Shown: piece by piece, positions 43,101 through 51,559 of the stretch
Layout: every line of letters starts with the position of its first letter
How positions within the stretch are numbered: the stretch's first letter is position 1
Assembly (NCBI RefSeq): GCF_004349065.1
Contig: NZ_SMKZ01000010.1
Location: 62,001-126,000, forward strand
Origin: Jiangella asiatica
Lineage (GTDB): Bacteria; Actinomycetota; Actinomycetes; Jiangellales; Jiangellaceae
Reading direction: 5' to 3'
Length of the DNA stretch: 64,000 bases
Program-made: the position numbers and the translations under genes
Notes under the pieces: model-generated
The model's input: the letters and a program-made list of their open reading frames with translations, nothing else
The model's database searches: none
Told to the model about the DNA's origin: nothing

Positions 43101-45909
43101 CGGCGACGTCGATCTCCCGGGTCTGCGTGCCGTACTGGCCCAGCTCGTGCTCGGCGGTCAGCTCACGCTCACCGGGCTGCGGGGAGAACAGCCAGTACAG
43201 GCCGCCGTCGAGCTCCGGGTCGTTCGGCGTGTCGACGGTGGTCGCACGGACGCCGTCCTCGGTGCTGACGGTGGCGCCGTCGACGACGGCGTCGGTGCGG
43301 TCGTCGACGACCTGGCCCACGACCAAGCCGCCCTCGGCCGGCGCGCACGAGCGGGCGCCGATGAGAACGTCGTCCAGCGCCCACCAGCCGTTGTTGGAGG
43401 TGTCGTTGCGGTAGTGGAACCGCGCCTGCACCTCACCGGCGCCGGCCGCCGCCGCGATCGGCACCAGCTCCTGGCGCGGGCCGCGTTGCAACGCCGTCCG
43501 GGTCCACACGTTCTCCCAGGTGGCGCCGCCGTCGACGGAGATGTCGACCTCGGCGACTCCGCGGGTGAGCAGCAGGTCGCTGCGGAAGGCCAGGACCGGG
43601 TCGTCGACGCCGGACAGGTCGGTCACCGGCGACATGAGCACGGAGTCCTCGAGGCGGCCGCCGAACGCGCTGTCGACGCTGACGAAGTCGGCGTCACCGC
43701 CGGTCAGGTTGGTGCGCCCGCCGGGGTCGCCGGTCACCCAGCCGTCGCCGCGCGCCGTCTCCACGGTCCAGCCGTCGGGGAGCCCGTCGTCGAACGCCGC
43801 GAACGCCCCGTCGTGCACCTGCTCGTAGCCGGGCGCCACGCACTCCACCGTGCCCACCTCGATGGCGAGGTCGGCGGTGAGGTCGTCGCCGCCGACCGTC
43901 AGCTCCTCGCGCAGCGTCGTGTAGCCGGCGTACTCGGTCACGACGGTGACGCGGTAGGTGGTGTCCGCGGGCAGCTCGATCTCGTACCGGCCGGTCTCCG
44001 GTTCGGTCCAGATCACGCCGTGCGGGTACCCCTCGATGGTCAGCCCAGCGTAGAGCGGCCAGCCCTGGCCCGAACCGTCGGTGACCGTCCCGCTCACCGT
44101 GACCGACGGCAGCGCCGTGAGCGGCACGTCCTGGGTGATGGTGGCGTCCCCCGTGACGTCGAGGCCGGTGCGGGTGGCCGGCTCGTAGCCGTAGGCCGTC
44201 ACCGTCACCTCGTAGGCGCCCTCGACGAGCGTCGTCTCGTAGCGGCCGTCCTCGTCGGTGAGGGTGGTCCGCTCATAGCCCTCGCTGACGGCGCGGACCG
44301 CCGCACCGGCCACCGGCTCACCGGTCTCGGCGTCGGTGATGCGCCCGGCCAGCCAGCCGGTCGCGCCGATCGGCGACGCGTTCACGGCGGCGTAGGCGTC
44401 CAAGCGGCCCTCGCCGAAGGAGTTGTTGTTCTCCGCGGTGCCGCCGCAGCTGAGCTCCTCGGTGTCGACGGCGGTGCCGCCCAGCAGCTCGCGGGTGCCG
44501 TCGACGTCCCCGATCAGCGACGGTGCCGCCGCCCACATGAGCGCGACTGTGCCGGAGACGTGCGGCGAGGCCATCGAGGTGCCGCTGGCGCTGGCATAGC
44601 GGTCCTCGGGGATGCTGGAGGTCACGGCCACGCCGGGGGCGGCGATGTCGGGACGGATGCGGCCGTCCGGGCCGGGGCCGCGGCTCGAGGTCGCCGCGAT
44701 GGCGTTCGCGACGTCGTGGGAGCCGACGGCGTACGCGTTCGGCGAGTCCGCCGGCGACCCGACGGTGGCGCAGCCGGCCATGCCGTCGTTGCCGCTGGAG
44801 AAGATCGCGAACACGCCGGCCGCGTTCCAGGCGTCGACGATCTGGTCGTAGAACGGGTCGGCGAAGCCGCGAGTGTCCGAGCCCCACGAGTTGTTGACGA
44901 TGTGCGGGCGCAGGTCCGTTCGCGGGTTCTGCCCGGCCAGGTCCGTGGGCGCCAGCGTCCACTGTCCGGAGGCGATCAGCGCCGGCGTCGAGCAGCCCAC
45001 CTGGGCGGTCGCCTCGCAGCCCTTGGCCGCGATCCACCGCGCGCCCGGCGCGACGCCGATGGCCGTCCCGCCCTCGTCGCCGCCGGCCATCGTGCCCATG
45101 GTGTGGGTGCCGTGGCCCTGGTTGTCGCACGGTGCCGCGTCCGGGCAGATGCCGGACGGGTCGAACCAGTTGTAGTCGTGGCTGACGCTGCCGTCGGCGT
45201 TCGTGCCGCGATACCGCGCGGCCAGCGACGGGTGGTCGAACTGCACCCCGGTGTCGATGTTCGCGATGATCAGTCCCTCGCCGCTGACGTCGACATCGCT
45301 CCACACCCGGTCCGCGCCGATGGCGGTGACGCCCCACTCGCCGGCGGCCTGCGCGGCGACGGCCTCGGCCTCGGCGGGGTCGGTGGGCAGCAGCTGCGGC
45401 GGCTCGTACTGATGGACGTCGAGCACCTGGTCGACGCCGGGGCGGTCGGCCACCCGGCGCGCGACGCTCTCGGTGGCGTCGTGGACCAGGATCGCGTTGG
45501 CCATCCAGTACGACTCGTAGTCCACTCCGGCCTGGTCGAGGAATGCCCGCACGTCGCGCTGGCTCTCCTCCGCCGTCGCCTGCAATTGCTCGACGACGGC
45601 GGTACCGCGCTCGGTCCAATCGTCGATCAGCGCGGCATCGCCGAGGTCGGCCCGCTCGTCGAACGCGATCATGACGTCCGCGGTCTCGCCGGCCTCGAGG
45701 GTCGACAGCACCTGCGGCTCGACCTTGTCCCGCCACGTTTCGCCGTCGCCCACTGCGGTGGCGGCGGTGTCGGACGGGTCGATAGCCGCGGCGTCGCCGG
45801 CGCCGGCGTCAGGGGCCGCCGTCGAGGTGCCGGCCAGGCCGACGACCAGTGTCGCGACGACGAGCGCGGCCATCGGACGGCGGCGGAGCGGGGTTCGGGT
45901 ACGCGGCAT
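40111..45909 (-). CDS. Large secreted subtilisin-like (S8) protease with two Kelch regions
   Basis: 1932 residues, ATG 45909. A signal peptide covers about 1-32. An I9-type propeptide (about 60-175) is followed by the S8 catalytic domain: IDTGVQFDHPS (Asp near 217), GHGTHTMG (His near 267) and GTSMASPH (Ser near 445). After it come two carboxypeptidase-regulatory-like repeats (GRITDAETGEPVAGAAV, SGTVTDGSGQG), a MAM-like or jelly-roll segment, and a Kelch propeller (about 1030-1290; GKLYYVGGMYYTG, GKLYVIGGITPD). A third regulatory-like repeat and a second Kelch propeller (about 1540-1880) follow. Two propellers on a subtilase suggest binding to a large substrate at the surface. The catalytic triad is complete. 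Confidence 0.9.
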   Translation of the reverse strand: MPRTRTPLRRRPMAALVVATLVVGLAGTSTAAPDAGAGDAAAIDPSDTAATAVGDGETWRDKVEPQVLSTLEAGETADVMIAFDERADLGDAALIDDWTERGTAVVEQLQATAEESQRDVRAFLDQAGVDYESYWMANAILVHDATESVARRVADRPGVDQVLDVHQYEPPQLLPTDPAEAEAVAAQAAGEWGVTAIGADRVWSDVDVSGEGLIIANIDTGVQFDHPSLAARYRGTNADGSVSHDYNWFDPSGICPDAAPCDNQGHGTHTMGTMAGGDEGGTAIGVAPGARWIAAKGCEATAQVGCSTPALIASGQWTLAPTDLAGQNPRTDLRPHIVNNSWGSDTRGFADPFYDQIVDAWNAAGVFAIFSSGNDGMAGCATVGSPADSPNAYAVGSHDVANAIAATSSRGPGPDGRIRPDIAAPGVAVTSSIPEDRYASASGTSMASPHVSGTVALMWAAAPSLIGDVDGTRELLGGTAVDTEELSCGGTAENNNSFGEGRLDAYAAVNASPIGATGWLAGRITDAETGEPVAGAAVRAVSEGYERTTLTDEDGRYETTLVEGAYEVTVTAYGYEPATRTGLDVTGDATITQDVPLTALPSVTVSGTVTDGSGQGWPLYAGLTIEGYPHGVIWTEPETGRYEIELPADTTYRVTVVTEYAGYTTLREELTVGGDDLTADLAIEVGTVECVAPGYEQVHDGAFAAFDDGLPDGWTVETARGDGWVTGDPGGRTNLTGGDADFVSVDSAFGGRLEDSVLMSPVTDLSGVDDPVLAFRSDLLLTRGVAEVDISVDGGATWENVWTRTALQRGPRQELVPIAAAAGAGEVQARFHYRNDTSNNGWWALDDVLIGARSCAPAEGGLVVGQVVDDRTDAVVDGATVSTEDGVRATTVDTPNDPELDGGLYWLFSPQPGERELTAEHELGQYGTQTREIDVADGELTHADFALGTGELAVSSTVVEGSVEVGGSSTATVTVTNVGTAPASFELAERDTGFEQQQETLASLPSAPLRLSVVDDDGGPLDPQSAAATAGDASSAPAPSPDPNEAQWQRLHDMTIPRTDGLAAVHEGKLYYVGGMYYTGSTRQRDMIYDIRTDEWRLTEAFQEPRNKAAGGFIGDLLYVVGGWSWSEETATTLVYDPATDSWSERSPAPIPFAAAGYTILDGKLYVIGGITPDTELNGSTAVQVYDAATDTWSRVADYPEPAAWQSCGPIDGLIYCAGGQGPDARHSDRGYVYNPATDAWYRIADLPIPVTQTANSAANGLLMISGGQVGGYRSNQGFYYDPAAAQWAALPNSIFDVYRLAGTCGFYKLGGTQGQPGTFPWVEQLPGFDDCQTATEDPVPWMSVDGERRTLEPGESAEVTVTLDAGAAEANQPGEYLARLLLLEDTPATAPALTVSMDATAPSSWGLVTGTVTGLGRCDAPGAPVAGASVELRGAKSTVEVTTDANGVYRHWMDRSERRVTVTASADGYTSGDGAANVVAGETAARDLTLRLDESCAAAAPAELELTVRARGQAVERITLDNAGGAAGYDFQVSETGEALQPLASGATAASAPVEVAAAEGWTEGTAVPGGRMNYAAAQCPGQPDVGYVFGGADARPEVTPRSWKYDAVADTWQELAPIPEAGQEAVAVCEAGKIHVLGGDATDRHYVYDIARNTWAEAAPLPEALDGAAAAAWDGRVYVAGGAPDGDWYGTSGDLFVYDIATDTWTEGEPMPVPVRRAGFAQAGTHLYVVGGMSVQGTDAVVHDSVQRLDLREGTWSAGPALAAPRAGLSLAVTDQAVYAVGGEEDRPPYGRLPTTTVQRLALADWDSGTWTIDPADDLPRPVHGAPAGFCTEARTGGEIWSVGGNGSSLNSAWYLPVGERCAGTAADVPWLSVRGTVDGTIAADGSARVSVHVDGGSMRAGESYVATLLVDTTDPGAPQLRIPVRVTVR

Positions 45910-45993
45910 GCTCGGCCTTCCGACGACCTGGGCTGATTGCCGGTATGGTCCGCGACGTCGCGATTCGGTGTCCAGGAACTAAGCTGGCCAGCT

Positions 45994-47022
45994 ATGGCCA
46001 TGGACACAACTGGCCCACTGGACGACGCGGGACCATTCGCCGCGCTCGGCCTCGGGCCGGTCGAGGAGCGCGTCTACCGAACCCTGCTGCGGGAACCGGG
46101 CACGACGGCGGCCGAGCTGGCCGACTTCCTCGACGCCACCCGCAGCCGGACCCGCCGGGCGCTGACCGTCCTGGAGCGTACCGGCCTGGTCAGCCGCTCC
46201 CCCGGCGCCGTCGCCCGGTTCCTGCCGGCCGCACCGGACGTCGGACTGGAGGCGCTGGTCCGCGACCGGGAGGCCCAGCTGAGCCGCATCCGCACCCTCG
46301 GCGCTCAGCTCATGGACGACTACCGCGACGGCCTCGAGGCCGAGCGCACCGAGCTGTGCGAGATCGTCACCGGCTCCGAGGCGGTGCTGCGCCGGTTCGA
46401 TCAGCTGCAGCGGTCGGCCACCACCGAGATCCAGGTGCTCGACACGCCGCCGTACGCCGGCCCGGGCGGCCCGTCGTCCAACGACCTGGAGTTCGAGATC
46501 CTCTCCCGCGGCGTCGCTTGCAAGGCCATCTACGACCGCGCCGCCCTGGAGCGCTCGCCACACGCGGCCAACGCGATCCTGCGCTACGTCGAGGCCGGCG
46601 AGCAGGCCCGCGTCACCTCCCGGCTGCCACTCAAGCTGGCCACGTTCGACCGGAAGCTGGCGTTCGTCCCGCAGTCGCTCAACCAGCGCGACGTGTCCGG
46701 CGCGATCGTCGTGCACCCGTGCTCGCTGCTGGACGTGCTGCTCTACGTCTTCGACGAACTGTGGGCGCGCGCCACCCCGCTGAGCGCGGCCCCGCCGGAC
46801 TCGGCCACCGCGAACGGCGACGCTGACGCCGTCGTACCCGGACCGGACGACCTGCGGCTGCTCCCGCTGCTGGCAAGCGGCATGAAGGACCAGGCCATCG
46901 CGAACCACCTCGGCTGGAGCTACCGCACCACGCGCCGGCGCATCGCGTCGCTGCTGGCGCTGCTCGGCGCGGAGACGCGGTTCCAGGCTGGGCTGGCCGC
47001 CGCCCGCCGCGGCTGGCTCTGA
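45994..47022 (+). CDS. TrmB-type regulator with C-terminal LuxR-like helix-turn-helix
   Basis: 342 residues from ATG 45994 (ATG 46000 also possible). An N-terminal winged helix (GLGPVEERVYRTLLREPGTTAAELADFLDATRSRTRRALTVLERTGLV) matches TrmB-like proteins, and the middle holds a coiled region plus a PLD-like effector segment with IQVLDTPPYA. The C-terminal 55 residues (LLPLLASGMKDQAIANHLGWSYRTTRRRIASLLALLGAETR) form a LuxR-type HTH. This TrmB-LuxR architecture is common in actinobacteria. It is divergent from the protease gene with only 84 bases between, so it is a likely activator or repressor of the protease. Confidence 0.85.
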   Translation: MAMDTTGPLDDAGPFAALGLGPVEERVYRTLLREPGTTAAELADFLDATRSRTRRALTVLERTGLVSRSPGAVARFLPAAPDVGLEALVRDREAQLSRIRTLGAQLMDDYRDGLEAERTELCEIVTGSEAVLRRFDQLQRSATTEIQVLDTPPYAGPGGPSSNDLEFEILSRGVACKAIYDRAALERSPHAANAILRYVEAGEQARVTSRLPLKLATFDRKLAFVPQSLNQRDVSGAIVVHPCSLLDVLLYVFDELWARATPLSAAPPDSATANGDADAVVPGPDDLRLLPLLASGMKDQAIANHLGWSYRTTRRRIASLLALLGAETRFQAGLAAARRGWL

Positions 47023-47044
47023 CGTCGGTGAGAGGCTCGTCGGC

Positions 47045-47452
47045 ATGGACCGGAACTCGGCTACCACCCTCCTGGACGACCTGCACACCGCGCAGAACGC
47101 CTATTACGGCGGCGGCGACGGCACCCAGCTGCGCGCGCTGCTGACCGACGACATCACCTGGACGGTGCCCGGCGACAACGCGATCGCCGGCACCTACCGC
47201 GGCGTCGAGGAGGTGTTCGCCTACTTCGACCGGCGCCGCCAGCTCGCCGCGGGGACCTTCCGCATGCACCGCCGCGACGTGCTCACCGGCGACGGCGACA
47301 CGATCGCGGCGCTGACCGACGGGACCGCGTCTGTCGACGGCGCGGACTGGGCATGGTCGACGGTGGGCCTCTATGGCCTGCGCGACGGGCTGATCGCGCG
47401 CTGCTGGCTGCTGCCGCTGGACCCGGAGCTCTTCGACCGCGTCTGGCGGTGA
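47045..47452 (+). CDS. NTF2/SnoaL-like protein
   Basis: 135 residues from ATG 47045. YYGGGDGTQLRALLTDDITWTVPGDNAIAGTYRGVEEVFAYFDRR is the standard first half of SnoaL-like proteins in the NTF2 fold, and the second half continues with alternating strands to a terminal CWLLPLDPELFDRVWR. Function unknown; these proteins can be isomerases, cyclases or dehydratases. It follows the regulator by 22 bases, so it is probably co-transcribed. Confidence 0.8.
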   Translation: MDRNSATTLLDDLHTAQNAYYGGGDGTQLRALLTDDITWTVPGDNAIAGTYRGVEEVFAYFDRRRQLAAGTFRMHRRDVLTGDGDTIAALTDGTASVDGADWAWSTVGLYGLRDGLIARCWLLPLDPELFDRVWR

Positions 47453-47466
47453 TCGTCCGTCACCCA

Positions 47467-47526
47467 GCCCATGATCATCAACGATCTCCGGGGTCATGGC
47501 ACCCGAGATCGTTGATGATCATGGGC
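47467..47526. terminator. Perfect 22-base inverted repeat between convergent genes
   Basis: Arms 47467-47488 and 47505-47526 are perfect complements with a 16-base loop. They contain ATGATCAT near the outer end. The repeat lies downstream of the NTF2-like gene and overlaps the stop codon of the convergent SRPBCC gene, so it probably terminates both. Confidence 0.6.
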
Positions 47527-48019
47527 GCGGCCGCCCGTCCGCCAGGACGGCGTCCATCTGGCCGATCGTGCCGGCGAAGATGTCCATCGCGCCCAGCTCG
47601 GCCAGCTGCTCCATATGCTCGCGGGAGCTGAAGACAGAGCGGACCACCATCCGCGTGCCATCGCCGTCGGCCGACAGCTCGACCCTCACGCTCGTCGTGG
47701 GCGCGCCCGCGACGGGGTCACCGTTGCGATCGGCGAACCCGTCGGTGAACTCCAGCGCCGTCGGCGGGGTGACCGCGGCGACGCGCCACCGGCCGCGGCT
47801 GCTCTGGCCGCCGGAGCCGGTCAGCACATAGGTGACCACGCCGCCGGGGCTCAGGTCGTACGAGTGGACCGACATCGGGAAGTCCGGCGGCCCCCACCAG
47901 CGCTCGAGCTGGCGCGGGTCGGCCCACAGCTGCCAGACCCGCTCGACCGGCGCGGCGAACTCCGCGACCACGGTGAGCGTCAGTGCGTCGAAGTCCTTCT
48001 CCACCCGGGTGACCGTCAT
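47519..48019 (-). CDS. SRPBCC/AHSA1-like (ATPase activator homologue) domain protein
   Basis: 166 residues, ATG 48019. The AHSA1-like pattern is clear: LTVVAEFAAPVERVWQLWADPRQLERWWGPPDFPMSVHSYDLSPGG at the start, and EFTDGFADRNGDPV and MVVRSVFSSREHMEQL later. Proteins of this kind are often of unknown function and occur beside small DHFR-like or ArsR genes. It starts 24 bases after the DHFR-like gene ends, on the same strand, so the two form an operon. The terminator-like repeat covers its last codon. Confidence 0.85.
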   Translation of the reverse strand: MTVTRVEKDFDALTLTVVAEFAAPVERVWQLWADPRQLERWWGPPDFPMSVHSYDLSPGGVVTYVLTGSGGQSSRGRWRVAAVTPPTALEFTDGFADRNGDPVAGAPTTSVRVELSADGDGTRMVVRSVFSSREHMEQLAELGAMDIFAGTIGQMDAVLADGRPRP

Positions 48020-48043
48020 GTGCCTGGGTTCTCGCCGTCCTCG

Positions 48044-48607
48044 TCAGCCCCGCTCCGGCTCCAGGTGCAGCGCCGCGATGCCGCAGTCGAACGACCGGGC
48101 CCGGACCATCCGGAAGCGCCCGTACGTCTCGGCGTCGGGGAACACCGGCAGGCCGGCACCGATCGCGGCCGGGTTGACGAACAGGTGCAGCTCATCGAGC
48201 AGGCCCAGCGCGATCAGGCCGGTCACCAGCGTGCTGCCGCCGTAGGCGATGATGTCGCCGCCGGGCTCGGACTTGAGCTTCGTGATGACCTCGGTGAGGT
48301 CGCCGCCGGCCACCGTGGCGTTCGGCCACGGCGACTCGGTGAGGGAGTTCGAGACGACCACCTTGGGCGTGTCGTTCATCTGGTCGATGGACTCCTGGGT
48401 CTCGCCCTCCGGTCTCGACTGCCAGGCGGGGATGAAGCCCTCGGCGAGCTTGCGGCCCAGCACGATGGTGTCGACGGGCGCGTCCAGCGCGCTGACGTAG
48501 TCGGTGAGGTCGTCGGACCACGGGACGGTGGCCCAGTCCAGCTCACCGTTCGGGCCGCCCATGAAGCCGTCGAGCGTGGTTTGGACCTGGAGCTTGAACG
48601 TACGCAC
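48044..48607 (-). CDS. Dihydrofolate-reductase-like (RibD C-terminal) protein
   Basis: 187 residues from GTG 48607, with GGAGGA seven bases upstream; the longer open frame is unsupported. RTFKLQVQTTLDGFMGGPNGELDW, DTIVLGRKLAEGF, KVVVSNSL and GGDIIAYGGSTLVTGLIALGLLDELHLFVNPAAIGAGLPVF are typical of the small DHFR-family reductases related to RibD. They bind NADPH; the substrate here is unknown. The operon runs on into the AHSA1-like gene. Confidence 0.88.
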   Translation of the reverse strand: MRTFKLQVQTTLDGFMGGPNGELDWATVPWSDDLTDYVSALDAPVDTIVLGRKLAEGFIPAWQSRPEGETQESIDQMNDTPKVVVSNSLTESPWPNATVAGGDLTEVITKLKSEPGGDIIAYGGSTLVTGLIALGLLDELHLFVNPAAIGAGLPVFPDAETYGRFRMVRARSFDCGIAALHLEPERG

Positions 48608-48642
48608 GTGCTGTTCCTCCCGACTCGGCGTGACCGCAAAAC

Positions 48643-48660
48643 TACAACCACTCGGTTGTA
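48643..48660. promoter_or_regulatory. TetR/MarR-type operator candidate
   Basis: TACAACC (48643-48649) and GGTTGTA (48654-48660) form a perfect inverted repeat with four bases between. It lies 36 bases upstream of the DHFR-like start, in the A+T-rich part of the promoter region. No TetR or MarR gene is adjacent, so the regulator must be encoded elsewhere. Confidence 0.5.
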
Positions 48661-48864
48661 CGTTAGTGCGACCCATTGCCGCTGTAAAGCACCTCCCCGG
48701 CCGCCGCCTCGACCCCGGCTCCCTCTCGCGGGCACCGGACGCCAACCCTCTACCGGCGGCCGAGATTTCGCTGTGCGGAAGGTCACATTTGTCCGCATCG
48801 CACTTAGAATCGTGCGGGTCTTACTCCGACGGGGGCCGGTGCGCTGGCCGAGGAGTGGTGGATC

Positions 48865-51003
48865 ATGGGGGCATCCAGGCGCAGGCTCGGCACGCTCGTG
48901 TGCGGTCGTCGCAGCAAGTGGGCCGTCGTCGTCTTCTGGCTGGCCATTATGGCGGCGGCGTTCCCGCTGTCCGCCGAGCTCACCGGGGCGCAGGAGAACG
49001 ATGCGGCGTCGTGGCTGCCGGGTAGCGCGGAGTCCACCAGGGTCTTCGAAGTCCAGCAGGAGGCGTTCCAGACCGGCGAAGAGGTCCCGGCCATCATCGT
49101 CTACGAGCGGCCCGGCGGCATCACGCCGGAGGACCAGGCCAAGGCGGCCGCCGACGCCGAGAGCTTCGCCGACCTCGACGCCGTCACCGGCGAGGTGGTC
49201 GGGCCGGTCCCGTCCGCCGACGGCCAGGCGCTGGAGGTCATCGCGCAGATCGACCCCGGCGACGGCGGATGGTTCGAGCTCGGCGACACCGTCGAGGAGA
49301 TGAACGACATCGTCTCCGACGGCCCGGACGGGCTGACGGCGCACGTGGCCGGGCCGGGCGGCGTCGCGGCGGACTTCGCCGAGGCGTTCGAGGGCATCGA
49401 CAGCACGCTGCTGTACGCCGCGATGGGCGTCGTCATCGTGATCCTGCTCATCTCCTACCGCAGCCCGGTGCTGTGGATCATCCCCGTCTTCTCCGCGTTC
49501 ACCGCGCTCACCGCCGCGCAGGCCGTCGTCTACCTGCTCGCGGAGTACGCCGACGTCACCGTCAACGGGCAGACCGCCGGCATCCTGCTGGTGCTGGTCT
49601 TCGGCGCGAGCACCGACTACGCGCTGCTGCTGATCGCCCGGTACCGCGAGGAGCTGCGACGCCACGAGGACCGGCACGAGGCGATGGCGTTCGCGCTGCA
49701 CCGCGCCGGCCCGGCCATCGTGGCCAGCGCCTCCACCGTCGCCATCGGCATGCTGTGCCTGCTCGCGGCCGACATGAACTCCACCCGCGGCATGGGGCCT
49801 GTGCTCGCCGTCGGTGTCGCCATCGGGCTCGCGGCCATGCTCACCCTGCTGCCGGCGCTGCTCGTCGTCACCGGACGCTGGGTGTTCTGGCCGGTCCGGC
49901 CGCGGTTCGGCTCGCCGGAGCCCACCGAGCGCGGGTTCTGGGCCCGGGTCGGCCGCCGTATCTCCGGCCGCCCGCGCACGGTGTGGATCGGCACGTCGCT
50001 CGCGCTCGGCGCGATGGCGCTCGGCCTGTTCGGCCTGGACACCGGCGTGCTGCCGAACCGGGACGCCTTCGTCGACCGCCCGGCATCGATCGAGGGCGAG
50101 GAGGCGCTGGCCCGGCACTTCCCGGCCGGCACGGGCAGCCCCGTCATCGTGGTCAGCGACGCCGCGGCCGCCGACGACGTCCGCTCGGCCTTCGCGGACA
50201 CCCCGGGCATCGCCGAGGTGACCGAGCCCGCCGTCGTCGACGGCATCGCCTACCAGGAGGGCACCCTCGAGGCGGCGCCGGACAGCCAGGAGGCGCGCGA
50301 CACCGTGCTGGCGGTGCGCGATGCCGTCCGTGCGGTCCCCGACGCCGACGCACTGGTCGGCGGCAACACCGCGATCAACCTGGACGCGCAAGATGCCGCC
50401 GCCCGCGACAGCGCGGTGATCATCCCGCTCGTGCTCGTCGCTGTGTTCCTCATCCTGGCGGCCCTCCTGCGGGCCCTGGTGGCACCCCTGGTGCTGATCG
50501 CGACGGTCGTGCTGTCGTTCGCGGCGGCGCTCGGGCTGAGCGCGCTGATCTTCGAGCACATCCTCGGCTTCGCCGGCGCGGACACCGCGTTCCCGCTGTT
50601 CGTCTTCGTCTTCTTGGTGGCTCTGGGCATCGACTACAACATCTTCCTGATGACCCGGGTGCATGAGGAGGCGAAGGTCCACGGCACCCGCCGCGGCGCG
50701 CTCATCGGCCTGGCCGCCACCGGTGGCGTCATCACGTCGGCCGGCCTCGTCCTAGCCGGCACGTTCGCCGTGCTGGCGACGCTGCCGGTGGTGGCCTTCG
50801 CCGAGATCGGCATCGCGGTGGCCCTCGGCGTCCTCCTCGACACCATGATCGTCCGCTCGATCCTGGTGACGTCGCTCAACCTCGACATCGGGCGGTGGAT
50901 GTGGTGGCCCAGCGCCCTGGCCCGTCACCCCGAGCCGTCGCCGGCCGAGGCTGCCGAGGAGGTGCGCGTTCCCGACACCGCCCGCGTCCACCCACCCGCG
51001 TGA
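48865..51003 (+). CDS. MMPL-family RND-type membrane transporter
   Basis: 712 residues, ATG 48865 after a GGAG site. The first membrane segment (about 18-38) is followed by an extracellular loop of about 150 residues, then a six-helix block, a second external loop (about 420-510) and another block of helices. VFGASTDYALLLIARYREEL and ALGIDYNIFLMTRVHEEA are the MMPL/RND signatures, the second pair of acidic residues being part of the proton relay. This size is normal for actinobacterial MMPL proteins. It probably exports a lipid or drug. No MmpS-like partner lies beside it. Confidence 0.88.
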   Translation: MGASRRRLGTLVCGRRSKWAVVVFWLAIMAAAFPLSAELTGAQENDAASWLPGSAESTRVFEVQQEAFQTGEEVPAIIVYERPGGITPEDQAKAAADAESFADLDAVTGEVVGPVPSADGQALEVIAQIDPGDGGWFELGDTVEEMNDIVSDGPDGLTAHVAGPGGVAADFAEAFEGIDSTLLYAAMGVVIVILLISYRSPVLWIIPVFSAFTALTAAQAVVYLLAEYADVTVNGQTAGILLVLVFGASTDYALLLIARYREELRRHEDRHEAMAFALHRAGPAIVASASTVAIGMLCLLAADMNSTRGMGPVLAVGVAIGLAAMLTLLPALLVVTGRWVFWPVRPRFGSPEPTERGFWARVGRRISGRPRTVWIGTSLALGAMALGLFGLDTGVLPNRDAFVDRPASIEGEEALARHFPAGTGSPVIVVSDAAAADDVRSAFADTPGIAEVTEPAVVDGIAYQEGTLEAAPDSQEARDTVLAVRDAVRAVPDADALVGGNTAINLDAQDAAARDSAVIIPLVLVAVFLILAALLRALVAPLVLIATVVLSFAAALGLSALIFEHILGFAGADTAFPLFVFVFLVALGIDYNIFLMTRVHEEAKVHGTRRGALIGLAATGGVITSAGLVLAGTFAVLATLPVVAFAEIGIAVALGVLLDTMIVRSILVTSLNLDIGRWMWWPSALARHPEPSPAEAAEEVRVPDTARVHPPA

Positions 51004-51559
51004 CCCGTGTTGATCATGGACGAGGTCTCCTTCCCGGTGCGCGGTCGGTGCAGGAACGGTGTGTGGTCGCTGTCGCGTGCCCGCATCGAGGATCCGCTAC
51101 ATCACCCGGGTGTTCTCGACCTCACCAGGCTTACGAGCATGGTGGAGCACACACGATCCTCGTGATGTCAGCGATCGTTCTGGCCCGGCGGCGTCGACTG
51201 GGCGAACCTCTCCACTGCCTGGAACCAGGCCGAACGTACTGGGCGGTGCGGCTGCCGGCCGGTGCGAACGCGTTCAACGTGCTGCTGGTCAAGCGCTTCA
51301 TGGTCGGCCTGTCCCACGATGTCGACGAAGCGGCCGACCCTGCAGCCCTGGTCTGTCCGGCTGCCGATCATCCGCGACACCGTCGAGCTGGACGTGTTCC
51401 TGGCCGCGCTGCTCATCTCGATGGCGCTGCCGATCGCGATCTTCCTGCTCTTCCAGCGAATGTCCGGCCTCGACCGGGCGCGTCAAAGGGGCCTCATGCG
51501 GCACCGGCCCCGCCACGTGCCCACACCCCGCGTGCGCCGGCGCCCGACCGGCGTTGATG
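51004..51559 (+). pseudogene. Decayed MalG-type sugar ABC-transporter permease region
   Basis: From about 51200 a frame gives AFNVLLVKRFMVGLSHDVDEAA, the EAA loop of MalG-like permeases, and about 20 residues later another frame continues LPIIRDTVELDVFLAALLISMALPIAIFLLFQRM, which is the last membrane segment and tail. The frame change falls near 51345, and the conserved glycine region after EAA is lost. The 5' part of the gene is missing. The preceding 51004-51190 also holds a degraded relative of the repeat at 18330-18388. No intact coding region is supported. Confidence 0.55.

Noticed and set aside
41554-45936. 1460-codon plus-strand open frame opposite the protease
   Set aside because: It is an antisense shadow in very G+C-rich DNA: composition is dominated by R, G, A and V with no domain pattern, while the minus strand encodes a complete S8 protease.
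51004-51190. Single TGATCATGG arm at about 51011 as a fourth terminator repeat
   Set aside because: No matching second arm could be found downstream, so it is not counted as an intact element.
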